Part shown: positions 1 through 10,704 of the stretch, one piece after another
Layout of the letters: every line of letters begins with the position of its first letter
Numbering within the stretch: position 1 is the first letter of the stretch
From: Phanerochaete sordida
Lineage: Eukaryota > Basidiomycota > Agaricomycetes > Polyporales > Phanerochaetaceae
Length of the DNA: 64,000 nucleotides
Assembly (NCBI GenBank): GCA_019973155.2
Contig: BPQB01000031.1
Coordinates: 310,001 to 374,000 of the forward strand
Direction of reading: 5' to 3'
The notes under the pieces: model-generated
Told to the model about the DNA's origin: nothing
The model's input: the letters and a program-made list of their open reading frames with translations, nothing else
Databases searched by the model: none
Translations under genes and position numbers: made by a program

Positions 1-394
1 ATAGCAGGCCTCTTAAATAACGATGTGTGCTGTGCGACGTAGCTCATCGATCATCACGGACCATTGATTGGTTACAACGACCTCCTGCAGGGTGTTTAAG
101 GGAGTCTGAGAGCTGATAGAGCGGTGCGATGGGATACGGACAGCAGCTGGCGACGACCTATCAGGATGCTTCGCGTTACGATGGTCAGCCTACATGACGG
201 ACAGCACGAAAAGGCAGTTCAGCTTCTACATTCAGCAAAAGACGTGATGAGGTTGCCAATTTTGGACGCGGAATACCCGCGCGAGAGGTCGAGAGAGAAG
301 TCTGACGACACGACCATCGCCTCCATCTCGCAACGCCAACAAGATGCGGTTCCGGTGTGTACATACGATGGCTGAAGACGCGACGGTGGGCAAA
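1..394. other. Left flank, no supported gene
   Basis: I see no gene in this stretch. The last part shows weak similarity, in inverse orientation, to the bases downstream of the glycerol kinase gene around 27.65-27.82 kb, so it may be the fading end of the inverted duplication that carries the kinase fragment at 395-1640. Confidence 0.4.
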
Positions 395-1640
395 TATAAG
401 TTCGCGTTACCACGGCAGCATCCCCCGCCTGTGACAACGTCTGACGACGGCTGCGGCATCGCTGTCCATGGTAGTCCCAGTGGTATAGGTAAGGTATACA
501 CCTCATGAACCTAAAATACAAGCACCTCAAAGCACATCGCCTCATAAAAATACACGTCTTTCACATTCACTTTTCACCCGCGCGCACCCTAATCGTCGCT
601 TGCCGCCCACCCGCGACACCTCTCGACCGCGCGCTGCCATCCGGCCCACTTCTTGTCGCGGTACTCCTTCGTCGTGGTGGGCTTGAAGCTCGTGCTGCCC
701 GCGGTGTTGACCTCGTGCAGCGTCTCGGGGCGCGCGATGTCCCAGCCAAACAGCTTGACCGCGCTCCCCGCGAGCAGCGCGCTCCCGAGCGCGGTGCTCT
801 CGCGCATCTCGGGCCGCACGATCTCGCACCCGCCGAGGTCCGCGAGCACCTGCATCACCATGTCGCCGTTCGTCATCCCGCCGTCGACCTTCATCTGCGG
901 GAGGTCGACGCCCGAGTCGAGCTTCATCGCCTCCGCGACCGCGCGCGTCATGAACGCGTTCGCCTCGAGCGTCGCGCGCGCGACGTGCGACGGCGTCGTG
1001 TACGAGGACATGCCTGGCGCGCGAGTGAGCACGAAAAATGACATGGAACGACTGAGTGCGTGCGCACCGATGATCATGCCCGTCGCGGACGGGTCCCAGT
1101 ACGGCGCGAAGAGGCCGCCGAAGGCGGTCACGAAGTACAGGCCGCCGGTGTCGGGCACCTTGGCGGCGAGCGTGTTGACGTCCGCCGCGGACTGGACCAT
1201 GAACATCGAGTCGCGGAGCCACTTGATGGCGCTGCCCGCGACACCGACTGCGCGCGAACGTCAGCACTACGCGAAGAGCAGCATGCGGGGACACGCACTG
1301 GAGCCCTCGAGGCAGTACACGGGCTTGCCGTTCGGGCCGTTCTGGTACGCGACGGTGCTGAGCAGCCCGGCCTTGCTCTCGACGACCTCCTCGCCGGTGC
1401 AGAAGAGGAGGAACGCGCCGGTGCCGTACGTGCACTTGGCCTCGCCCTGGCGGAGGCACTTGTTGCCGACGAGCGCGGCCTGCTGGTCGCCCGCGAGGCC
1501 CGCGATGGGCACGCCCTTGAGCGCGCCGTACGCGATGTGCGCGTAGACCTCGGACGAGGACGCGAGCTTCGGCAGGATGCTGTCCTTCAGCCCGAAGAAC
1601 TTGAGCAGCACGGGGTCCCACTGCAGCGAGCGCAGCAAGA
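395..1640 (-). pseudogene. Partial inverted copy of glycerol kinase (3' three fifths plus 3' flank)
   Basis: The minus strand repeats the end of the complete glycerol kinase gene at 25635-27489. Coding similarity starts abruptly near 1637 (SLQWDPVLL) and runs to the stop at 589-591; about 190 bases of 3' flank are copied too. Both introns of the copied part are kept, so this is a DNA-level duplication and not a retrocopy. The three exons are open. The general-base motif AGDQQAAL, the FGGY-family motif GGLFAPYWD and the VDGGMTNGD nucleotide-site motif are kept. Exons are much closer to the parent than introns are, with only a few residue changes (for example VLLKFF for VLLEFF, and AVKLFG for AVRLFG). 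The N-terminal ATP-binding half is missing. The open frame continues upstream to about 1752 but has no in-frame ATG there, so a functional kinase is not expected. Confidence 0.9.
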
Positions 1641-1736
1641 TTCTTTCGACGCGGTCGACTTGGCAACGATATTCATGTCTGCCTCGCAGTTCGTGGATTA
1701 GATTTTGTACGCCCGCCAGACCAGTTTCCGTTCTCT

Positions 1737-1748
1737 GCTTACATAAGC
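1737..1748. promoter_or_regulatory. Palindrome GCTTACATAAGC upstream of MYND-1
   Basis: Perfect match to the family palindrome GCTTAnnTAAGC, 159 bases before the MYND-1 start codon. The leader between it and the ATG is clearly related to those of MYND-7 and MYND-8. It sits about 100 bases from the glycerol-kinase fragment junction. Confidence 0.75.
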
Positions 1749-1907
1749 ACACCGTATGTCACGGAAATTGTTTTGTAGGCGCTAAACGACGGTTGGCTCT
1801 CGCCCTGCTACTCGGTTCGTCCTACACCATCGTCCGCGGTGAGCTGTGAGAATTTTGGTATTATCAAATGCTCACGAGCACCATTTACGTGACAGGGACT
1901 TGCTATC

Positions 1908-3755
1908 ATGCTCGCGCTTTGGCACAAGCTCTTCCCAGGCGACTTTTCCCAGGGCCCGTCGGCGCCGCCATCACGGGACGAAATGCAAGATCGTGTCTCT
2001 CAGGTGCCTAATCTATGGAAGGAGCTCATGCACGAGCTGTACGCCGACGACTTAGACCCCTACTCTATATGGGCACCTGCGACGACCCTCACAGAGGCCG
2101 TGAAATCTGCGCCCGAGGCGGCCTGGCGCACGGCTTTGACATCAGGCCTCAGGACTTGTCTTCGCCTTGGAGCAGCTGATCCGTAGCAGATATTTGTGTG
2201 GCTTTACGCAAGAGCAGCTTGTTTCAGCTCAAGATTCTAGAAAAGTGGTATGTCTCTTATTCATGGATATGTTGGGAGTGATTTAGCTGTCTTGTTCGTC
2301 GCAGGGGCGCTGCGCCCTGATGCTAGACTTGTTCGTGGCATGCGCCGGCCGCGTACTCGCAAGCGAACAACACGGCGAAGTCGCAATACTACTTGACATG
2401 CTCCAGGGTACGATTGTGGGGGTCTTCACCAAACTATGGGACGTCAGGGATCCCTTCCTCATAACGCAGCCCGAAAACTCTGCCAGCAATCCCAATAATC
2501 CCCCTGGTTTGCTGAATTATCTTTATGGTCTGCATGTTACACTCCATAATCTCGGGCATCTCGTCACGCAGACCTTGAGAAAGCACAGGTGCGTGCATAC
2601 TTCTCATCAGGTACACTGTCAATGATCCATATCCTCTAGAGATATCGATTTCATAGATTCCCATATACCTCACGTCTCCCTCGTCACCTGGCTGCATAGC
2701 CCCGTTTCCAGAATCCGTGCGACTGCCCTTTCGACTGTAGGAATGCTCCACGATCCGAGCCATCCGTCGCGGGACCACTTGTGGATCGAATTTTTCTGTT
2801 CCGCCGACCTTGGCTACGCCGGAGACGTGCAGATAGCCCAGGGCATCATACGGGACCTTGCCGATGAAACGGTTGTCGACGATAGCCTGGCTGACGTCTT
2901 GATCCTCATGGGAGAGTGGAAGAATATGTACGCTGGTGCTCGCGATTCTCTGCCTCTGGAGCCTCGGCTCTCCCCGTACTGCATGGCCGCTGTCCGCCGT
3001 CAGTTGTGCCAAGGAATAAGCACGGAACCCAGAGCATCGATCGCCATGGTCGGTGTCGCTTTCAAGAACCTGAAGTGTGTCCGCAGCCCGTGACTGCTAC
3101 TGCCTCGAGATCGCTCATGTTGCTGTAGGGCCGGCTCTCTCGCCTCCAGCAGGCAGTGCTTCGACTTTCTCGGCCTGTTCTCCCTATATTTAAGACTACA
3201 CATGCACTTGCACAACGACGCCACACCCCGTACGTCCGTGCTGCCCCCACCCCTATAATCGCACTGACACACTAGCACCGCGCAGCGGTGCTCAACAGCT
3301 ACATCCACTGGTTTATCCAGCAGCTCAAACAGCTCGACAAAGACAACCGCCCGAAGTCCGCCGCGCTGCGCAGGCACACGCTCGAGGAATGGCAGGTCGT
3401 CGACGGCGAGATCGCGCGGCGGCAGCTCGCCCACAAAAACGACGAGTGGCGCCGCGTCGCGCGGGCGTGGCAGGTCGCGCGAACACACCTGCTGCCGGAG
3501 TCAGGCGAGCCGCATTGGACGCCCTTCGGTGCGTTGGAGCGCTGCGCATAGGAGGAGTGCCTCTGCAGCAGGCACAAGCCCGCGCATCGCATGCGCCTTT
3601 GCAAAGGCTGCGAGCTAGTCGTGTACTGCGGCGAGCGGTGTCAGAGGAGGTGCGTACTAGAAACCATGGTCGGCGTGCTTGCGATGCTGACACGAAAACG
3701 TGTGCATAGCGATTGGGAAGAACATCGGCTGTGCTGCCGCAGAGCGGTGCGGTGA
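1908..3755 (+). pseudogene. MYND-1: broken member of the solenoid/MYND family (MYND-7/8 type)
   Basis: The six-exon family structure can be followed from the ATG (MLALWHKLFPGDF) to the stop at 3753-3755, but the frame is broken twice. In exon 1 the frame changes between about 2140 and 2165: the part before encodes APEAAWRTAL and the part after encodes YLCGFTQEQLVSAQ in another frame. In exon 5 the conserved Trp of the zinc finger (CAWEEC in its relative) is TAG at 3549-3551. Downstream of the stop the finger is otherwise complete (CSRHKPAHRMRLCKGC, YCGERCQRR), and exon 6 gives the short form DWEEHRLCC also found in MYND-8. A product ending at either lesion would lack the finger, so this is most likely a recent pseudogene. 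Confidence 0.85.
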
Positions 3756-3884
3756 AGCTGGCGTGGCGCTTGCTATTCCAAAGTATCACAGCTTGCGCTG
3801 GAATATATCGCTTCAGAAGTGTTGCTTTGTGCTTTGCCAGATGACCCCGCGTCGAACCAGGGTCGTCGTCGATCCTTTGTTCTC

Positions 3885-3896
3885 GCTTACCTAAGC
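3885..3896. promoter_or_regulatory. Palindrome GCTTACCTAAGC upstream of MYND-2
   Basis: Perfect family palindrome, 192 bases before the MYND-2 ATG at 4089. The rest of the 3756-4088 spacer holds only this leader. Confidence 0.75.
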
Positions 3897-4088
3897 ATGC
3901 TGGACCCAGGTTTGCTCCCAGACGCTGATGCATCCGCTCGTGCTTCAACTCCCAGGTGGTGCCACTGCTGCCTTTGTGCGTCGTGCGAGGCGACACCCAA
4001 CCTTCCAGTAAGTGTTCTCGGCACCTCGCTCCCTGCCTCGTCTCATGGTTGTCGTAGGAGCAAGGCCCGCTGCGTCTAAATAGTCGCA

Positions 4089-5948
4089 ATGCTCGAACAT
4101 TGGTTCGAGCTCTTCCCAGACGCCGATTCTATCCTTGCGCTCAGAGGCCTGCCCGGTGATGAAATGGAAGAGCGGATCCGCCAGCTTCCGACGTCGTGGA
4201 CATGCCTCCTACACGAGATATGCACTGCAGACACTCAGTGTCCCGCCGAAGAGGGCACAATCTTCACGCTATTTCGAGTGCTCGGACGCGTCGTAGAACT
4301 CGCTCCTGAAGACGCGTGGTGTGCTGCATGGAACGCTAGATTTCTCCCGGTCCTCGCGGAGCTGATGGATGCCGACTTCGTCTTTGGCTACTCTCAATGG
4401 GCACTCGTATCGAAGGGCCATTTGAAAACGGCGAGCTTTTCTTCTTCTCGCTTGCTCCTGCAGCTGATATTATCCTCGTCCTATTTAAGGAGCGCATCAC
4501 CTGCATACTCCAGCTGTTTTTGACCTGCGCTAAGCGAGTGGTCACAGATGCTCGCGCACCGGAAGTGACGGCGCTGCTCGACATCCTTCAAGGCACAATC
4601 CTCGGAGTCTTTGGAAAATTATGGGATATCAGAGCCAACTTCCTGACAGGCGAGTACCTGCACGACCCCAATGTCTTGTACGATAATTCGTCAGATCCAT
4701 ACATCATGATGGATGAGTTGTACGACATCCTCAACACTCTGGGCTACTTCATCGCAGAGACGCTCATGAAGCACAGGTATTCCGTTCAGCCACTGACATC
4801 AATACTGGTCGCTGACGCATATTGTTAGAACAATCAATCTCCTCGAAACTCGACTCCCTGCGGTCTTTCTCGTGATCTGGATCTACGCCGAAGACGCGCC
4901 CATCCGGTTCCAAGGCCTCGCCAACATGAGGCACGTCGTTCTCGCGGCCGACGTAAACTTCGATCCCTGGCCGCCTTTCCTCACGGAATCGGCCACAGGC
5001 TGCACATGCGACGCAATAATTACGATGACCATGGTACGGGATTTCGCAGACGAAAACCTCGTCGATGCACATTTGCGGGACCTCGTACAGTTCCTGTCGG
5101 TTTGGAGAGATGTCTGCGGCAGCAATGCAACTGTGCTGTCGTCACTCGAGCCCCGGCTTTCCCCCTCTTGTCTTGCAGCTGCGCGGCGTCAGCTTTGTCG
5201 AGGAAACGCATCAGATACCGCGGGCTTCATCTTCATAGCGACGACAATCTGCGACAACTTGAGGTCGGGCTACTTTGCTCTCAACATCCATGTCTCTCCT
5301 CGCTCATCCTGTCTAGCCAAGGATTCCAGATTTCTGGAACGCAGTGCTACGCATTCCTCGACCTGTTTTGCCATTATATCACCCTCTGTATGCAAAGGAA
5401 CAACGCACGCCCTCCAGGTACGCCCAGCACCGCTTGCGGACCATCATCGCTGATACGCAAATAGAGAACCTCATAAAATACGTGCAATGGTACGGGTCTC
5501 AGCTAGCCGACCAGAGAGACAGGCTCGCAGACGACAGCAGACCCAAGTCTCTCGTGCTGCGGCGGCACGCGCTCCAATCCTGGGCGTCTGTCGCCGACGA
5601 GCTGCGAATGCGGGATCTTCCACGTCGAGACCCTGCCTGGTATCCATTCGCGGAGTTGTGGATGTCAATCAAAAGACTCCTCCCGTCGCTGGCTCGGGAA
5701 CCGCCCTATGTTCCGTTTGCAGTGCTCGAACGCTGCGCCTGGGATCAGTGTCTCTGCAGCAGGCACAAGCCCGCGCACCGCATGCGCATCTGCAAGGGCT
5801 GCGAGCGGGTCGTGTACTGCGGGAAACGGTGTCAGAAAAGGTGCGTTGTTTTCCCTGAGGCGGGTGTCTAGCTCTGAAGTGACTCTGCGCGGCCAGCGAC
5901 TGGGAGAGTGGTGGGCATAGGGAACGCTGTCGCAGGGTGGGACAATGA
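4089..5948 (+). CDS. MYND-2: solenoid/MYND zinc-finger protein, 522 aa, intact
   Basis: I could place every exon: 4089-4406, 4490-4776, 4829-5263, 5317-5417, 5465-5840 and 5897-5948. They join in frame to 522 codons plus stop, with intron phases 0, 2, 2, 1, 2. This is the reference structure for the family. Exon 1 begins MLEHWFELFPDAD, a segment rich in spaced Trp. Exons 2 and 3 are helical and Leu-rich, with the family motifs LLDILQGTILGVFGKLWD and LAAARRQLCRG. Exon 4 is a short linker (GTQCYAFLDLFCHY). Exon 5 carries RPKSLVLRRH, then the MYND finger (CAWDQCLC, CKGCERVVYCGKRCQKR), and exon 6 closes it with DWESGGHRERC. MYND fingers usually mediate protein-protein contacts with proline-rich partners. 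No SET or other catalytic domain is visible. Target and pathway are unknown. Confidence 0.85.
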
Positions 5949-6141
5949 ATATTTACAGTATTTCGTGAAGTTGAGTTGAAGATGGGCCGTCACTAATCAC
6001 AGATCGCCAATGACTCCGTGCAGAAATTCGACACGCGTACCTGGCCTGAATCCTGATAACTCAAGCCCTCAGGCATCAACGTTGTTCCCTGTCGAGCATA
6101 TGCATGCGAGCTCAATATTTGTTGGTCGTTCCGAAGTCCTT

Positions 6142-6153
6142 GCTTACCTAATC
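6142..6153. promoter_or_regulatory. Palindrome (one mismatch, GCTTACCTAATC) upstream of MYND-3
   Basis: Family palindrome with one changed base in the right half-site, 213 bases before the ATG. MYND-4 has exactly the same variant, as expected for recent duplicates. A leader intron is likely between about 6234 and 6312 (GTGAGT donor). Confidence 0.65.
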
Positions 6154-6366
6154 ACGCGAGACACACTAGTACTGCGGGCGCCAACGGATTTGCTCTTGCC
6201 TCTGCACCTCGTCGTAGCGGCAGTTGTTTTGGTGAGTTGTGAGAAGGTTTCTTACACGTAGCCCTGCAGATTCCGCCGCTGACGCGTCTCTTCTCGCTCT
6301 GCTCGTTTCCAAGACGCGTGACATCAGGGCCTGCGGCGATCTCAGCGCGATCTCCGAGTCGTCAGG

Positions 6367-8238
6367 ATGCTCGAGCACTGGGCCGAGCTCTTCCCAGACA
6401 TATCGTTCTGCACACTGCGGGGCGACCCATTGCCCGACGACGTGATGCGAGAACGTCTTCTACGGGCACCCCGTTCCTGGGCTCAGCTTCTGCGCGAACT
6501 TTGCGTTGCCGCGTGCCCCGACGCCAAAGACAACCACCTCGGGATATTACTTGTCGACCTGACCAACGCCATCGGGAGGGCTTCTGATGACGTCTGGAAC
6601 GCGTCTTGGGAGGCCGGTATCCTGGTGGTGTGGGCGGAGATGATGCGCGATGGGTTTATCTGTGGTTTCACCCGAGATCAGCTCGTCTCGCCGTCACCAC
6701 ACAGCGATAGGAGATGGGTAGGCTTGCTTTCATTTTGCACGAGATATTAGGTGCTGATTTTTATCCGGTACTATGCATCCTACAGGCGCACATTCTTCGC
6801 ATGCTACACTTGTTTTTGGCATGTATCGGACAAGTGGCCCTCGTCGGCTATCCGCAGGCAGACGAACAATTACTGGGCATCCTTCAAGATACTGTCCTGG
6901 CAACTTATTCCAACCTTTGGGACATCAAAGACTCTCTCCGAATCGGAGAATCCCCAAGTGGTAGTCTCAGGGTTCCGCTGTCAGGCATTGCAACCTTACG
7001 GGTGGGCGATACCGATGATTTATATTATGCTTTAGGCCAGTTGGGCCGCCAGGCAGCTGCCATGCTTCAGAGACAGAGGCGAGTTCTCTGCACTGATTCA
7101 TACCGTCTCGCTAACGGCTTGGCATCATACAGGTCTCTGAAGCCCCTCGAGACTCGCATTCCGCACATCTTTCTCTTTATTTGGATTCGAGCTGCTTCGC
7201 CGAGCGTCCGGGCGCAGGCTCTCAACCACCTGAGTATTATAGACGACCCAGAGATCGATGTGTGGCCTCCCTTTCTTGCCGACGCGCTGAGCGGCTGCAT
7301 CGACGGGAAAGATGTCTTGGGCGCAATCAAACGGGATCTTGAGGACGAAGGCACCGTTGACACCGCTCTAAATGACGTGTTTCTCCTCTTCCTCGCGTGG
7401 CACACCTTCCGCGCCGATGCGAGGTTGGATTCGTCCGAGAGACAGATCATGCTGTGCTGTCTTGCGGCCGGTCGGCGGCAGCTATGCCGCGGCGACGAAG
7501 CGATGGGAGAGGAATCCACCGACGCAGCGCTGGAGACATTCGCACAAGGGCTGTAAGCTGTTGGTCGTTAATGGCCATTACCTCCAAGCCTTCTCACGTC
7601 CGTATCTTAGACAGCGCAGGATGGAAACCTCCCAGAGGCACCTCTTCGCTTTCCTCAATCTGCTCTGCCATTTCATCATGCTTCAGTTTCCAAAGAACGA
7701 GGAGTCTCCTCCGGGTACGTCTCTCGCCTACCAACACTGTCAAATCTCCTGACACCCCATTCAGCGGAAGTGAAGGAGCACATAGAGCGTATTCTCCCGC
7801 ATCTGGCCAGCATGTCCCGCGACAACCGCCCAAAGACGGTCGCGCTGCGGCGGCACACTCTGGCTGCCTGGCAATCCGTCGCGGACGAAGTGAGGCGTCG
7901 CCAGCTCCCGCGTCGGCACCCTGCCTGGCGAGCCTTCGCGCAGCTCTGGACTTCTGTCAAAGCGCTCCTTCCAGCGGCGCTTGAAGACGAGCAGTCGGCT
8001 CAATTCGGGATGCTGGAACGCTGCGCGTGGTCCGAGTGCCTCTGCAGTAGGTATAAGCCCGCGCACAAGATGCGGCTCTGCCAGGGCTGCGAACGCGCTG
8101 CGTACTGCGGGGAGCGCTGTCAAAGGAAGTAGGTGTCGAAGTTCTCTACGTTCGCATGCGATGCTGACCTGACCTTGGACTCGTAGCGACTGGGATAAAG
8201 GTGGCCACAGACAGCGCTGCTGCAGGGTAGCGCGATAA
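6367..8238 (+). CDS. MYND-3: solenoid/MYND zinc-finger protein, inverted near-copy of MYND-4
   Basis: Starts MLEHWAELFPDISF and ends DWDKGGHRQRCCRVAR. The zinc finger reads CAWSECLC, CQGCERAAYCGERCQRK. Exons 2-6 align almost residue for residue with MYND-4 on the opposite strand 20 kb away, and the leaders match as well. At the second intron the donor that is GT in MYND-4 is GC here (exon end QRQR). The 54-base intron is open in frame, so the protein stays readable whether it is spliced as a GC-AG intron or retained. All other introns have normal borders. It is the last family member before the housekeeping island. Function unknown; MYND fingers are known protein-interaction modules. Confidence 0.82.
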
Positions 8239-8776
8239 CCCCCAAGAGCTGCGACAGAGCCGCTGACAGCTTGCTGAGAATTTAAGTGATAGCGCGTACA
8301 GCTCAAGACGAAATATACTTCAGAGTGTCATGCATACGGGCCAGCAGGGCTACATTACCTCGGGAAACCTCGTATTTCTAGCTGTACCATGGCTTGCGAT
8401 GTCGCTATTCCGGTTAAAAGGCGGGCATAGATATGTACCTCTGTTAAAGGCGACCTCGTCTTGACGGACCTTGATTATCACTTAATCCCGGGCCCTCTGC
8501 ATCACCCTCGCGCTGTATCATATAATAATGTCAGGTCAGATCGACTGCAGGAGAGTAAGCTTGTGGGCGAGAGACATTGTATATTGATCTTGGTGGTTGA
8601 GAAGTAGCAGACCTGTCGGACAAGAGCAAGTCGGGTACCACGTGGCGAATTTCCTGAAGTAATTTCGACGCGATTTCCCCGGGCGCTGCTTGACCTTATC
8701 CTCGACGTGATTGGTCTCCTCCGTACCTCAGGCTCCTTTCGACCCGTCTGCCTTCCGTTCGAACTCGTCGTCGATT
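8239..8776. other. Spacer between the left MYND array and the island
   Basis: No gene seen. The first bases are the 3' end of MYND-3. The remainder is ordinary spacer and the likely promoter of the next gene. Confidence 0.5.
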
Positions 8777-10564
8777 ATGGCGCAGAGTAACAGCAGCGCA
8801 CATGCGCCCGCCCTGCCTACGCTGAAGCCGTCGGTCTCGCAGGCACTCTGGGGGCACTTGCGTCAAATGAACGTCCCGCCCGCACTCAAAAGTGTCGCAG
8901 CAAGTACGTCGGCGATGACACCAATCACACCCGTCGACAAGACGGGGACGTCGATGCGCATGCTCCTGCACGATACGCAGGCGACCTTGGAGAAGTTCAG
9001 CGGACATATCGAGAAGCTCGCAGGCCGGGTCGATGACGCGAAACGCGAAGTCACGACGGCACACAAGGTGTTTCAGCATGGTCACGAGAAGATGCTCGAG
9101 GATAATGCTGCTCTGCGTGAGTTTTCGTACGCATATACCTGACTTACTTGCGTTGTATGCATGCTATGGCAGTACCTGAGAATGGAGTGTATATCAGCGC
9201 ATACGCTGACATATATTCAGTGAATCGCTGTCAAACAGAGATTCAGAGGTCATTGGGCAAGCCCGCACAGGCCACTGCTCTAGACCAAATGCGTCAGAAG
9301 CTTGCAACGCTCGATGGTAAAGTGGACGCTTTGGATCGCCGGGTGGACGCTCTGCACATGGTGAGCACGCTTCAAGTCAAGGCGAAGACCTGTTACTGAC
9401 TACTCGAGCATATAGTTGAACCAGACGCAGCTGAAAGCACTCCATGCAATTCAAGACCAGCAGGTTCAGCTACTCACCGCCCTTGCACCAGTCCTACCGC
9501 TTCTCCGTACCATACCGCTGCATATCGACGCCGCGAAGGCCGATGTCAAGCAGACTGTCCGTGACGCGTCGGACTCATCTGTTCACCTCATTTCCGCTGC
9601 ATATATGCGCCAATCTCGTCGAGACTACACGCCCGACAGTCGCCGCAAGGTGTGCAACAATCCGCGCAAGAGACGGAAAACAGATGACCGTCCTCTGGGC
9701 AGCTCGGACGACGTCTCAGAATCTTTCTCAGGCAGCATGAGCACACTCTCACCGCTATCACTGTCTCCGGCGAATTCTACAATGTCCAACGCTTCTTTGC
9801 AAGCGCGGTCTCCTTTGCCATTGCCGACATCCGACTGCAGGTCGCCAATTCTTGATCAGCCTTCCAGAGACCATCGATCCGCGCAAAGGGTTCTGACGAC
9901 GCCATCTGACGCCGCGGACGCCCTGCTGACTACCGACGGATCCCACTTTGATATTCCCAGTTCTGGACCTGCGACCTGCGCTCCGCCTACGACGCCCGTT
10001 AGACGCGACAGCTTGTCTGCGCTGGACATGCTAGCGCAACCGGGGACCCCGCCTCTCTGCCCGCGATCTGCGTCTCGAGCCCTTGTTCTTTCTTCTCCAA
10101 AGACATCATTCTCAGGAACCGTTGCTGCCGCAGCGCCAGCGCCCCGGGCGCCCTCTGTGTCAGCATTGCCCGCGCCTTCTGGCGCACAGTCGGACCTGGA
10201 CATTGTCTCCTCAGACCCTCTCGATACCGAAGCAGAGATCCGACAGCCGTCGCTTCCCGAGGCGAACACCCGCGGAGAGACGGATCCCGGACTCTGGACG
10301 GCGAGTGTTCCCACCGCGAGCGCAATGCGGGCCAGCGTCGCCCCGGTCCCGCATGACGGCGCAGTCGGCAGCGCGGTCGGCAGCCCGTCGAGACCGATGA
10401 GCCTCAAAGACCGACGTGCCCGCGGATTGCTGTCTCATCATGACACGGTGAGTTCGCTGAGATGGTGGTTTGTGATGACCGGAACTCTAATCCTTTTGCA
10501 GTGGAACGAAGGGAAACGGTTCATTTTGTTCCAAGATGAGGACGAGGAGGACTGGGACAGCTGA
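8777..10564 (+). CDS. Unrecognised coiled-coil protein with nuclear signal and acidic C-terminus, 524 aa
   Basis: Four exons (8777-9116, 9221-9360, 9416-10447, 10502-10564) join exactly in frame to 524 codons. The start is the ATG of MAQSNSSAHAP; the open frame runs further upstream but has no ATG there. Residues of about 60-200 are heptad-like (MRQKLATLDGKVDALDRRVD) and suggest coiled coil. After this comes a basic stretch NPRKRRKTDD, a likely nuclear localisation signal, then a long low-complexity region rich in Ser, Pro and Ala. The last exon encodes GKRFILFQDEDEEDWDS, an unusual acidic tail that looks conserved in style. I do not recognise the family. The layout would fit a chromatin or meiotic scaffold protein, but that is only a guess. 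It converges with NUP85; only 140 bases separate the stops. Confidence 0.75.
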
Positions 10565-10704
10565 GGAAGGGGCTCCTTGTCGTCGTGTAGAAACAGGCTC
10601 AACCGTCGCAACGAAGTGTATTGACACTCCTGACATTGATGAAGGCAGAACGTGTGGCAGAACTGGCGAAGCACGAGACAAAGCGAGAACAAGAACACGA
10701 GTAC

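Noticed and set aside
542..1666. 374-codon minus-strand frame and 297-codon plus-strand frame over the kinase fragment
   Set aside because: Both are Arg/Ala-rich shadows of the true glycerol-kinase frame, which is shown by match to the intact gene.
1267..1752. Chimeric reading of the MYND-1 leader (antisense) with the kinase fragment as a new gene
   Set aside because: The frame is open but has only GTG at its start, no ATG and no sign of splicing, so I treat it as pseudogene.
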